From positions 1 through 47,560 of the IMG/VR virus record IMGVR_UViG_3300042400_001382: DNA of 47,560 nt, one strand, 5' to 3'. The position numbers and the translations under genes were made by a program. The notes under the pieces are model-generated. The model was not told the origin of the DNA and did no database searches. It saw only the letters and a program-made list of their open reading frames with translations. Positions 29,619 through 35,617 of this stretch are shown here, one piece after another. How positions within the stretch are numbered: position 1 is the first letter of the stretch; every line of letters starts with the position of its first letter. This stretch comes from a virus.

Positions 29619-30109
29619 TAAGCACTCTTTTTACTATAGAAATTTGATTGACCTAGCTTTGCAGCTAATTTATATTCTCTGCCCCATTTATATCTAGAAT
29701 GAACACTTTTAAAAAATAATACATCTGGACTAAAATTTGGTAAAGAAACTCGTTTGTTTAAAATATCATCAGATAAATCTAAACTATCTTTCCATGAATT
29801 GCTGCCATATTTTATTTTAGTTTTGCGTGAGCAAACCCAAGAAAATTGGCATAATTTTTTTCCATCATCAAAATTTATTTGATTTACTACGCCACAAATA
29901 GTTTTTGGGAATTTTTTATGATTAGTTCGATTTAAAACTACTTTGGCCACGCCTTTTTTACCAACAATAGGTTCCCCTTTTGCTTCATGATAAAGGGCTT
30001 TGGCCAAACATATTTTTTCTGATTCTTTATTTACTTGTTTTGCGAAACTCGCTGTAGGTATTATTGATATTATAATAGCAAGAATTATCGCTTTCGTATT
30101 TGAATACAT
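29618..30109 (-). CDS. Secreted cell-wall hydrolase (SleB/Hydrolase_2-like endolysin)
   Basis: This 163-residue protein has an N-terminal hydrophobic segment (AIILAIIISIIPTASFA) that looks like a cleavable signal peptide with an AFA-type site, or an SAR anchor. The mature part has CLAKALYHEAKGEPIVGKKG, VAKVVLNRTNHKKFPKTICG, FSWVCS and FFKSVHSRYKW, typical of SleB-type hydrolases (Glu in YHEAKGE as likely catalytic residue). It should cut peptidoglycan during lysis after export by the host Sec system. A strong AAGGAGA site precedes the ATG, and early- and late-type promoters lie in the 180-base leader. Confidence 0.85.
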   Translation of the reverse strand: MYSNTKAIILAIIISIIPTASFAKQVNKESEKICLAKALYHEAKGEPIVGKKGVAKVVLNRTNHKKFPKTICGVVNQINFDDGKKLCQFSWVCSRKTKIKYGSNSWKDSLDLSDDILNKRVSLPNFSPDVLFFKSVHSRYKWGREYKLAAKLGQSNFYSKKSA

Positions 30110-30125
30110 CTTTGTTTTCTCCTTG

Positions 30126-30160
30126 AGAAATATTCAAATAATCTACAACAGAATATTTCT
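30126..30160 (-). promoter_or_regulatory. Leader hairpin just upstream of the hydrolase ribosome site
   Basis: AGAAATATTC (30126-30135) and GAATATTTCT (30151-30160) are perfect 10-base inverse complements. In the mRNA the stem ends about two bases before the AAGGAG ribosome site (rc of 30119-30124). It may affect translation or mRNA stability. It does not hide the ribosome site. Confidence 0.45.
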
Positions 30161-30242
30161 AATTATGAATTAGGACTTTTTCTTTTCCTGAAAAGCTACT
30201 AATTTGTTTAAAATTGACTCACAAAAATCATAGTATAAAGAG

Positions 30243-30250
30243 TATTTATA
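30243..30250 (-). promoter_or_regulatory. T4-type late promoter element for the hydrolase gene
   Basis: The minus strand reads GGTATAAATACTC about 135 bases upstream of the hydrolase ATG. A late element ahead of a lysis gene is expected in T4-type phages. Chance matches are possible in this AT-rich DNA. Confidence 0.5.
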
Positions 30251-30264
30251 CCATACAAGTATAT

Positions 30265-30293
30265 AGTCTAACTTAAAACTCTAAAAAAGTCAA
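30265..30293 (-). promoter_or_regulatory. sigma70-type promoter, leftward, overlapping the nuclease stop codon
   Basis: On the minus strand TTGACT, a 17-base spacer and TAGACT occur. The -35 begins within the TGA stop of the PD-(D/E)XK gene (GC TTGACT), the same GCTTGAC core as in the rightward promoters of this window. It would drive the hydrolase, gp33, gp59 and gp32 genes. Confidence 0.65.
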
Positions 30294-30940
30294 GCAGTTT
30301 TTTCAAACTGTTTTCTACGATCTACTAAATCTTTGATATACGGTCTAATTTGTTTGATAAACACTTGAGGTCTATCATCTTCTACCGCTATAATTGTTAC
30401 GATTTGTTTAATCGTAGTTCCTGTCATTTCCATATACGCCAGCGCATAAAAAGTTTCCTGAAGAAAATAGTCGTGTATAATTTCTTCAGTTTTTAATCGT
30501 CTAGAATTTTTAAAATCTATTACAGATAAAATACCGTCAAATTCTCCGATACAGTCAACACTACCCGCTATCTTTAATTTATCGCTGTATAGACATGCTT
30601 CCTGAGCATGAATATTATTGATTCTATGTAAGATTGATTTTAACGAATAAAACATCTCAAGAGCATCTGGCATCTTACAAGATAGAGGTTTGTTGTTGAG
30701 ATAGTCTTCGCACATTTGATGCAAATTAGTTCCGCGTTTAGCAGAATTGTTGGTAATCTTATCTGCAGCATCATGACCTATTCTGTCACGCCATTCTTTT
30801 AAGTAAAATTTATCTGATGTAGAACCAAGTACAGTGGTAATAGATGGTAAACATAGATGACCTATTTGATAATGGCGTCGTCCATCTATGTTCACACGTG
30901 GATAAGATATTATTTCAACTGGTACATGACAAAAATTCAT
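30290..30940 (-). CDS. PD-(D/E)XK exonuclease (Cas4/RecB-like)
   Basis: This 216-residue protein has AKRGTNLHQMCEDYL (RGT..H motif), then AGSVDCIGEFDGILSVIDFK with the D and D-x-K metal and catalytic residues, and a Q..Y motif (FLQETFYALAYME) typical of RecB/Cas4-family nucleases. Such genes often accompany phoH in T4-like phages. It may process DNA ends in recombination or degrade host DNA. Its ATG lies two bases after the phoH stop, and the AGGA ribosome site is within the phoH end, so the two are coupled. Confidence 0.82.
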   Translation of the reverse strand: MNFCHVPVEIISYPRVNIDGRRHYQIGHLCLPSITTVLGSTSDKFYLKEWRDRIGHDAADKITNNSAKRGTNLHQMCEDYLNNKPLSCKMPDALEMFYSLKSILHRINNIHAQEACLYSDKLKIAGSVDCIGEFDGILSVIDFKNSRRLKTEEIIHDYFLQETFYALAYMEMTGTTIKQIVTIIAVEDDRPQVFIKQIRPYIKDLVDRRKQFEKTA

Positions 30941-30942
30941 TT

Positions 30943-31644
30943 TTATAATCCTAGAGATTCTTTGGCGATTAGGTAGTTCTTGACTAGCCCTGAACGAACA
31001 CAGTCATCCATAGTAAACTCTACTAAACCGAATTCGTCAAGCTTTTTCATGATGTTCAAGAAATCTTTCATACCACTTGTTTCTTTACGTTCATTTAAGT
31101 CACACTGTTTAATATCCCCTGCAAAGATTATTTTAGTACCTTCACCAATACGAGTAAAAATTGTATTTAATTCATGAAAAGCCATATTTTCCATTTCATC
31201 AACAAAGATTAAACAATTAGAATATGTTAAACCACGTAGGAATGATGTTGATTCAAATTCTATAATATCTTTTTGTTTAAGTATGTCATAAGCATCATCT
31301 CTACCAAATAAGTCGTTAATTATAGATCTATAGGGAGCCTCATATACAGAAATTTTTTCGCGTTCAGTACCAGGAAGAAAACCTAAATCTCTAGAAGCAA
31401 CTGCTGAACGTAGTATTACAACTTTACTAAATGTTCCTGCATCTAACATTTCTTTTATACCCAGATATAAACTTAAGAAACTTTTACCAGAACCTGCGCT
31501 ACCATATAAAACTAAATTTTTACCTTCATCGTAATAATCGAATACTCGTTGTTGATTATCGGTTTTGGGTTGAATAGTTCGTAATTCAAAATTCAACGCA
31601 GATACACGATTAGAAGATTTTTTTACTTTTTTTGGTTTGATCAT
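30943..31644 (-). CDS. phoH: PhoH-like ATPase
   Basis: This 233-residue protein has a Walker A motif GSAGSGKS (residues 48-55), Walker B CLIFVDEME, the PhoH landmark PGTEREKISVYEAPYRSIIN, and FAGDIKQCDL near the C-terminus. PhoH proteins are P-loop ATPases, related to superfamily-1 helicases and linked to RNA metabolism or phosphate stress. They are common in marine and freshwater T4-like phages, but their job there is unsettled. AAAGGC precedes the ATG. The upstream gene is closed off by a terminator. Confidence 0.92.
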   Translation of the reverse strand: MIKPKKVKKSSNRVSALNFELRTIQPKTDNQQRVFDYYDEGKNLVLYGSAGSGKSFLSLYLGIKEMLDAGTFSKVVILRSAVASRDLGFLPGTEREKISVYEAPYRSIINDLFGRDDAYDILKQKDIIEFESTSFLRGLTYSNCLIFVDEMENMAFHELNTIFTRIGEGTKIIFAGDIKQCDLNERKETSGMKDFLNIMKKLDEFGLVEFTMDDCVRSGLVKNYLIAKESLGL

Positions 31645-31673
31645 AAATGCCTTTTTGATTGATTTAAAATGAA

Positions 31674-31711
31674 AAACCCGTTTACCAACTAAAAATTGGA
31701 ATAACGGGTTT
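31674..31711 (-). terminator. Terminator of the upstream leftward small-gene unit
   Basis: AAACCCGTT (31674-31682) and AACGGGTTT (31703-31711) pair, with an inner CCAA/TTGG stem. On the minus strand the stem is followed by TTCATTTT. It separates the 87-residue gene from phoH. Confidence 0.6.
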
Positions 31712-31735
31712 CTAGTTAAATACTATAAGTACATA

Positions 31736-31999
31736 TCAATATTCTTTTGGTATTTGAAACTTTCTATCTGATAAAGTATTTCCAGGTAGGGAAGCTTTAA
31801 TCCTACCTATAACATTTTTCTGAAAATCTGCTGGCGGTTTTTTTATACCTAACCTAATTGGATCTCCAAATAATGGCGTAGATTCATAATAACGTTCAAT
31901 ATGCGGATTTTGTTGTAAGTATTCAGTATACTCTGAAATTTTCATATTTTTTTCAAAAATTTCGCCCGTGGTTTTATTTTTTAAGGAATATATTGGCAT
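31736..31999 (-). CDS. Conserved T4-type small protein (87 aa)
   Basis: The start MPIYSLKNKTTGEIFEKNMK followed by SEYTEYLQQNP resembles the N-terminus of FmdB-like and T4-type small proteins that begin MPTYEF...TGE.FE, but no zinc-binding cysteines are present. The C-terminal part (KPPADFQKNVIGRIKASLPG, then NTLSDRKFQIPKEY) is a conserved-looking basic tail. Function unknown. A TATAAATA element lies about 28 bases upstream, no clear ribosome site is seen, and a terminator follows. Confidence 0.65.
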   Translation of the reverse strand: MPIYSLKNKTTGEIFEKNMKISEYTEYLQQNPHIERYYESTPLFGDPIRLGIKKPPADFQKNVIGRIKASLPGNTLSDRKFQIPKEY

Positions 32000-32026
32000 A
32001 AAATAATGTATCTGTTATATTAAAAT

Positions 32027-32034
32027 TATTTATA
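32027..32034 (-). promoter_or_regulatory. Possible late promoter element before the 87-residue gene
   Basis: The minus strand reads TATAAATA at the end of the preceding gene, about 28 bases before the ATG at 31999. Placement is reasonable, but a chance match in AT-rich DNA cannot be excluded. Confidence 0.4.
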
Positions 32035-32338
32035 CAGAAGCCATATATTCTTTATATGCTGTTGTGCGTTTATCAACGTAACCAGTAGGTAATCTAGGTA
32101 AATGTTCTGGATATTGATCTAGATCTTTTGATGCTAAAATATTTTCTGTTATAAGTTGAGATACTGGAATTGAAGCAGAAAAACGAGATTTAAATGAATC
32201 AAAAGATTCATCAATTACTCTAAATGTATTTTCATTAAAGTGAACGACAGTACCATTATCTCTAGTGGGTGAAGCATAAATGATATTTGTTTCATTAATT
32301 AAAAGTTCAGTGCCATCTTTTGTTTTTGTTGTAATCAT
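32030..32338 (-). CDS. Small protein, FlbD-like pattern, unknown function
   Basis: The chosen start is the ATG at 32338 (MITTKTKDGTELLINETNII), because GAGGT lies five bases upstream. A longer frame from 32377 has no ribosome site. The protein (102 residues) shows a short beta-barrel pattern (INETNIIYASPTRDNGTVVH, then FRVIDESFDSF) that loosely resembles FlbD-type proteins, followed by a polar C-terminus (YVDKRTTAYKEYMASV). It lies across from the promoter of the structured RNA. No function is assigned. Confidence 0.6.
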   Translation of the reverse strand: MITTKTKDGTELLINETNIIYASPTRDNGTVVHFNENTFRVIDESFDSFKSRFSASIPVSQLITENILASKDLDQYPEHLPRLPTGYVDKRTTAYKEYMASV

Positions 32339-32390
32339 AATAACCTCAGGGTAATTTTGCAATAATAAATAGTTCAAGCATAAAAAATGC

Positions 32391-32419
32391 TTGACAAAAT
32401 TTAACTATTACTATATAGT
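32391..32419 (+). promoter_or_regulatory. Strong sigma70-type promoter for the structured RNA
   Basis: TTGACA (32391-32396), a 17-base spacer and TATAGT (32414-32419) form a near-consensus promoter, with transcription expected to start near 32426. The -35 overlaps an inverted repeat TCAAGCAT-AAAAA-ATGCTTGA (32374-32394). Confidence 0.8.
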
Positions 32420-32425
32420 AGTAAT

Positions 32426-32760
32426 ATACAAGTGTCTATATAAAGGTTGATGTGCCGACAGAATCACATTGGCAACCTATCCCGCAATTAAGTGTTGAGG
32501 ATAGCTATGCCGTTACAAATACAGGAGTCCAGATACTACTCCGACACTTCTAGGTGAAACTAGATGGAACTATAACTATACCAAACAAGAGATGATCCAA
32601 TAAGGCGCAGGATCTTCAATATCGCTACAGGTGTGGAAAGCAGCAGAACCAATCTTGGGTTATAGTGGTAAAAATACCTGTCTTGTTCAAAAAAAGAACT
32701 TGGTTTGCATAAGCCTTGTTCAACCAAAGAAAATCTAATAGAATATTCTAATGAAAAATC
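32426..32760 (+). ncRNA. Candidate structured non-coding RNA
   Basis: No convincing plus-strand reading frame exists here, yet the transcript from the 32391 promoter folds well by eye. AAGTGTC (32430-32436) pairs with GACACTT (32543-32549), enclosing three hairpins: AGGTTGATGTG with CACAT..CAACCT (32444-32478), ATCC with GGAT (32479-32502), and GGAGT with ACTCC (32524-32542). TCTAG/CTAGA (32549-32564), GATCC/GGATC (32594-32614) and ACAGGT/ACCTGT (32627-32681), with an inner AACC/GGTT, follow. The multi-branched layout suggests a stable functional RNA. The 3' end is uncertain. I do not recognise the family. No tRNA, tmRNA or group I intron core is seen. Confidence 0.6.
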
Positions 32761-32779
32761 AGATTTAAAAAGAAAAACT

Positions 32780-32860
32780 CTGCGTAGCAGATCCCCGAGC
32801 GAAGCGAAGGGGATTAAATTAAGCATCAATTAAATTCGCTTCGCGAATCCTGCTACGCAG
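32780..32860. repeat. GC-rich inverted-repeat element
   Basis: CTGCGTAGCAG (32780-32790) is the exact inverse complement of CTGCTACGCAG (32850-32860), and GCGAAGCGAA (32799-32808) of TTCGCTTCGC (32835-32844). An alternative local stem is ATCCCC/GGGGAT (32791-32814). It is markedly GC-rich compared with its surroundings, like a REP-type or mobile palindromic element. It may also end or stabilise the upstream RNA. Confidence 0.8.
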
Positions 32861-32888
32861 GAACCTTATAAGTAAAGTTAATGTTTAA

Positions 32889-33287
32889 ATGGATATTACT
32901 TTAAGATTAATTATGACTAGAAAAGAAAAACAAATTACTTATCATAAATTTTATGATGTAGATAACAAATTCAATAATATTATTAAATCTAAATCAGATT
33001 TAGTGTCAAAAGAAACTTTGTTAAACGATCTGTATTCAAATTATAAAGATTATTTTATTGCTGATACTATTTTAAATCCTGTTAGGAAAAAATCAACAAT
33101 AAAAAAGAAAAATAGCAATAAAAAACGTTCAACAATGTCTGGTGTTTATTTTAACAGTTTAAAGAACAAATATTCTGTTTTAATAGCTGCTGATGGAATT
33201 AATCAAAAACATTATGGTTATTATAATACATTAGAACAAGCTGAACAAAAATGTATTAGTGTTAAACAAAAATTAAATTTACAATAA
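32889..33287 (+). CDS. AP2-like DNA-binding domain protein
   Basis: This 132-residue protein is Lys-rich. The C-terminal 50 residues (SGVYFNSLKNKYSVLIAADG, then HYGYYNTLEQAEQKC) match the three-strand plus helix pattern of AP2-like domains found in phage proteins and HNH homing endonucleases. No HNH or GIY-YIG catalytic motif is present, so it is a DNA-binding protein or a remnant of a homing endonuclease. Neither ATG (32889 or codon 9) has a clear ribosome site. It follows the GC-rich inverted repeat. Confidence 0.6.
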   Translation: MDITLRLIMTRKEKQITYHKFYDVDNKFNNIIKSKSDLVSKETLLNDLYSNYKDYFIADTILNPVRKKSTIKKKNSNKKRSTMSGVYFNSLKNKYSVLIAADGINQKHYGYYNTLEQAEQKCISVKQKLNLQ

Positions 33288-33317
33288 ATAAAATTGATAC
33301 AAAAAGGAATTTAAATT

Positions 33318-33482
33318 ATGGAATTAGATAAACAGAAAATTATTCGAGCCTTAGATACTCTAAGGGAATATAATAAATGGCGAAGAGGAAAAATTAATGA
33401 ATCACCTAATGCTAGTTCTATTGGTGAGTCAATTGATTATGTAATCGAGTTTATATCAACAGAAGTATTAAACAAAAAATAA
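33318..33482 (+). CDS. Small hypothetical protein (54 aa)
   Basis: An ATG with AAGGAATTTAAATT upstream opens a 54-residue frame, MELDKQKIIRALDTLREYNK ... SIDYVIEFISTEVLNKK. The composition is helical and charged with a phage-like codon pattern. It lies in a series of small rightward genes and ends four bases before the next ATG. Function unknown. Confidence 0.6.
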   Translation: MELDKQKIIRALDTLREYNKWRRGKINESPNASSIGESIDYVIEFISTEVLNKK

Positions 33483-33486
33483 ATTT

Positions 33487-33918
33487 ATGTTAAAAAATGT
33501 GTATGAAATTTTAAAAGAGATTGAATCTGTAGAAACTGATCAACAAAGAAAACAAATATTAGAGCAAAACAATAATTATTACTTTATTCAAGTATTAAGG
33601 TATGCTTTTGATCCTGCTTATCAATTTTATATAGAAGATTTTCCAGCAGAATATATTAAACCAGATACAGCTCCAGGAATTCGTTTTGCTGGTATCGAAT
33701 CAGAAATTCGTAGAGCCTATTTGTTCTTAAAAGGTGATCCAACCGCTGATAGTCTTTCTGAAGAAAAACGTAAGGTTCTATTGTTACAGTTATTAGAATC
33801 TTTTGAACCACAAGAAGCTGTTGTTTTTGTTAATATGATGAACAAAGATTTAAAAACATTAGGACTAACAGAAACTCTTGTTAGAGAAACTTTTCCAACC
33901 CTTTTACCAACAACATAA
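33487..33918 (+). CDS. Conserved T4-type protein, DUF6433-like
   Basis: This 143-residue, mostly helical protein has NVYEILKEIESVETDQQRKQ, then FIQVLRYAFDPAYQF and a long C-terminal helical region (FEPQEAVVFVNMMNKDLKTL GL split around residue 125). I associate the pattern with the DUF6433 group common in cyanophages and other T4-like phages, but that is from memory. No catalytic motif is visible. It belongs to a co-directional series of small genes with short spacers. Confidence 0.65.
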   Translation: MLKNVYEILKEIESVETDQQRKQILEQNNNYYFIQVLRYAFDPAYQFYIEDFPAEYIKPDTAPGIRFAGIESEIRRAYLFLKGDPTADSLSEEKRKVLLLQLLESFEPQEAVVFVNMMNKDLKTLGLTETLVRETFPTLLPTT

Positions 33919-33930
33919 TATATAATCACA

Positions 33931-34104
33931 ATGACACAAAAAGTTAATTTCTTTTCTGATGATGAGTTTAAACCAAGAAAAAATAAATTAAATGGCTCAA
34001 GTAAATCTAAACAAGTATCGATTTATGAATTAGATAATTCTGATACTACCACATATAAACCAAATAAAAAGAAGTTTAAAAATGTCGATTTTAAAAGATA
34101 TTAA
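33931..34104 (+). CDS. Small basic hypothetical protein (57 aa)
   Basis: The frame MTQKVNFFSDDEFKPRKNKL ... NKKKFKNVDFKRY (57 residues) begins 12 bases after the previous stop. It is Lys-rich and has low predicted structure. It overlaps the next start by 23 bases, which is common in phage gene strings. Function unknown. Confidence 0.5.
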   Translation: MTQKVNFFSDDEFKPRKNKLNGSSKSKQVSIYELDNSDTTTYKPNKKKFKNVDFKRY

Positions 34105-34240
34105 AGATATTTATAGTAATATTCCTAAATCAGAACCACCTAAACAAATAGTAAATCCATTACCACCAGAATTACTAGATAAAACGATGGAACATTTAAA
34201 TAAGCAACCTATTGTTGCTCCTAATATTACCAGGAAATAA
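34082..34240 (+). CDS. Small hypothetical protein (52 aa)
   Basis: MSILKDIKDIYSNIPKSEPP ... IVAPNITRK (52 residues) begins inside the end of the preceding gene and stops one base before the next ATG. Its Pro-rich centre and short helical N-terminus give no family hint. Confidence 0.5.
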   Translation: MSILKDIKDIYSNIPKSEPPKQIVNPLPPELLDKTMEHLNKQPIVAPNITRK

Positions 34241-34241
34241 T

Positions 34242-34454
34242 ATGATACCAGAAGATTCTACTTTACGCAGACATTATCTTACTGAATTGAAATACAAACA
34301 ACAATCACAATTTGACGGTTTTATTTCTTGCGCAGTTGAAGGTACGAGCAAGAAATTGACATCACCACAATTTTCTGTTGCTCCAGAATCAATTCCTTAT
34401 AGTTCTTATCTAGCAGCATTTGCTTTTGTTTTATTGTTGATTGTTTTATTTTAG
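34242..34454 (+). CDS. Small C-terminal membrane-anchored protein
   Basis: The chosen ATG at 34242 has CCAGGAAATAAT upstream. A longer frame from 34212 has no ribosome site. The 70-residue product is hydrophilic (MIPEDSTLRRHYLTELKYKQ) and ends with a single membrane segment (YLAAFAFVLLLIVLF), so it is probably tail-anchored. Function unknown. It is last before the next promoter. Confidence 0.6.
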   Translation: MIPEDSTLRRHYLTELKYKQQSQFDGFISCAVEGTSKKLTSPQFSVAPESIPYSSYLAAFAFVLLLIVLF

Positions 34455-34457
34455 TGC

Positions 34458-34486
34458 TTGACTTTTGAGAGCTTTCGCGGTATGAT
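34458..34486 (+). promoter_or_regulatory. sigma70-type promoter
   Basis: TTGACT (34458-34463), 17 bases and TATGAT (34481-34486) precede the 85-residue gene by about 30 bases. The -35 has the shared GCTTGAC core. Confidence 0.75.
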
Positions 34487-34496
34487 GAAAGCTCTC
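34467..34496. promoter_or_regulatory. Inverted repeat overlapping the promoter, candidate operator
   Basis: GAGAGCTTTC (34467-34476) and GAAAGCTCTC (34487-34496) are perfect inverse complements around a 10-base centre that holds the -10 box. RNA from this promoter would start inside the right arm, so the palindrome would act as DNA, for example a repressor site. An RNA hairpin could form only on read-through from upstream. Confidence 0.6.
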
Positions 34497-34518
34497 AACT
34501 ACTTTATAGGATTTTATT

Positions 34519-34776
34519 ATGACTACTTTTTCTAAAGAAGATATTAAACAATTATTGCAAAATAATGTTGGTACTGTAACTTTCACTAAAACTGATGGTA
34601 CAGAACGAGTTATGAAATGCACTTTACAATCTCATGTGTTACCTATTACTGAAATTGTTGAGGGTAAAGTAATTAAAACCGAAAATCCTAATGTGTTATC
34701 TGTTTGGGATTTAGATAATAATGGTTGGCGTTCTTTCAAAATTGATTCTGTACTTTCATTAAATATTAATATTTAA
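34519..34776 (+). CDS. Small protein with SH3-like DUF2693 pattern
   Basis: This 85-residue protein reads TTFSKEDIKQLLQNNVGTVT, then FTKTDGTERVMKCTL and VWDLDNNGWRSFKIDSVLS. The pattern of a helix, a TDG.ER.M.CT strand and W.....WRSF....V resembles DUF2693-type small phage proteins. The specific function is unknown. It has its own promoter with an overlapping palindrome, so its expression is probably regulated. It meets the HNH gene tail to tail with a four-base overlap. Confidence 0.65.
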   Translation: MTTFSKEDIKQLLQNNVGTVTFTKTDGTERVMKCTLQSHVLPITEIVEGKVIKTENPNVLSVWDLDNNGWRSFKIDSVLSLNINI

Positions 34777-35522
34777 AGATATTGTTTGAATTCTGGAGCA
34801 ACCTTAATTAAATTAGCTTTATCATAACAGTGCTTTGACTCAATAAGACAGAAAAATTGTTTTCCGAATATTGAATTTTCTGCTGCATTTTTGATGTGTG
34901 TTTTTGATAATGTTCTGCCTGGATACCATTTTTCTGGGATTATTTGATTTTTAGGAATTCGTTTATTATCGATACCATTAGTTATCCAAATTTTATTAAA
35001 ACAAGGATTATTTTCCCCTTGTTTCGCGGATTTCATTTTTTGTATAGATTTATCGGAATGAGTCTTATTATAGAATGGGTTATTTTCGCCTTTCATATTT
35101 TGCGAAAGAGATGTTGATCTTATTCTTTTTACCCATCCATATTCTTTATTAGTTAATCTTTTATTATATTTACTGTAAACAAACATCATATTTGCTACAT
35201 AAATTAATGATTCCATGTAATCGAATGTGGAGGAAAAACATTTTATTAATAATAAATGGACTGTTAAGTGTTCTTCTGGAGTTAATTTAACTAAATTATT
35301 TTTGTTATTTCCTGTTCCACCTAAGAATCCAATTTTACCTTTTCTTTTTCTTTTGGTGAAAAAACATTCAGGGACAATATGGTGAGTTTCTGTGTATCCA
35401 AGTATTTCTCTATTTACAGCATTTTCTATGAGTGAAATATACCGCTTTAAATATTTACTCGCCTCTCGTGATTGTATAGAAAGGGTAGAAATAAGATTAA
35501 TATAAGTATTTTTGCTGGACAT
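34773..35522 (-). CDS. HNH homing endonuclease with NUMOD-like DNA-binding repeats
   Basis: I chose the ATG at 35522 (MSSKNTYINL), with GAGA six bases upstream. An ATG four codons earlier is also possible. The product (249 residues) has the HNH core TETHHIVPECFFTKRKRKGK, then NNLVKLTPEEHLTVHLLLIK. It is followed by NUMOD3-like repeats (KGENNPFYNKTHSDKSIQKM and GENNPCFNK) and a C-terminal helix-turn-helix-like tail. These are typical free-standing homing endonucleases that cut a cognate site in related phages. It is on the opposite strand from its neighbours, immediately beside the topoisomerase gene, and AT-rich, consistent with a selfish insertion. Confidence 0.8.
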   Translation of the reverse strand: MSSKNTYINLISTLSIQSREASKYLKRYISLIENAVNREILGYTETHHIVPECFFTKRKRKGKIGFLGGTGNNKNNLVKLTPEEHLTVHLLLIKCFSSTFDYMESLIYVANMMFVYSKYNKRLTNKEYGWVKRIRSTSLSQNMKGENNPFYNKTHSDKSIQKMKSAKQGENNPCFNKIWITNGIDNKRIPKNQIIPEKWYPGRTLSKTHIKNAAENSIFGKQFFCLIESKHCYDKANLIKVAPEFKQYL

Positions 35523-35582
35523 AGGTATTCTCAATTACTAGTGAAAATATGTTTAGAGTCAATGGATGGTGACACATCGCGA

Positions 35583-35612
35583 TTGACTTTTATTTTATAT
35601 TTATAATATACT
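35583..35612 (+). promoter_or_regulatory. Possible promoter abutting the topoisomerase start
   Basis: TTGACT (35583-35588), 18 bases and TATACT (35607-35612) precede the ATG at 35618. Transcription would start at or next to the ATG, giving a nearly leaderless mRNA. No ribosome site is seen. Confidence 0.4.
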
Positions 35613-35617
35613 ACAAA

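Larger units (their letters stand above)
30110..30289. other. 180-base leader region without a gene
   Basis: No credible reading frame is seen. The interval holds the promoter and hairpin elements listed separately and a small hairpin CTAATT-CAT-AATTAG. Confidence 0.6.

Noticed and set aside
32336-32377. Leftward promoter mirroring the 32391 promoter
   Set aside because: A GCTTGAA is present on the minus strand, but no acceptable -10 follows at 16-18 bases.
32560-32829. Minus-strand 89-residue reading frame
   Set aside because: It runs through the paired stems of the RNA candidate and into the GC-rich palindrome, has no ribosome site, and shows no domain. It is treated as a shadow.
32426-32888. 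Group I intron, tRNA or tmRNA
   Set aside because: No group I P/Q/R/S core, no T-loop of the GGTTCRANTCC type and no tag reading frame were found. The flanks are not an interrupted gene.
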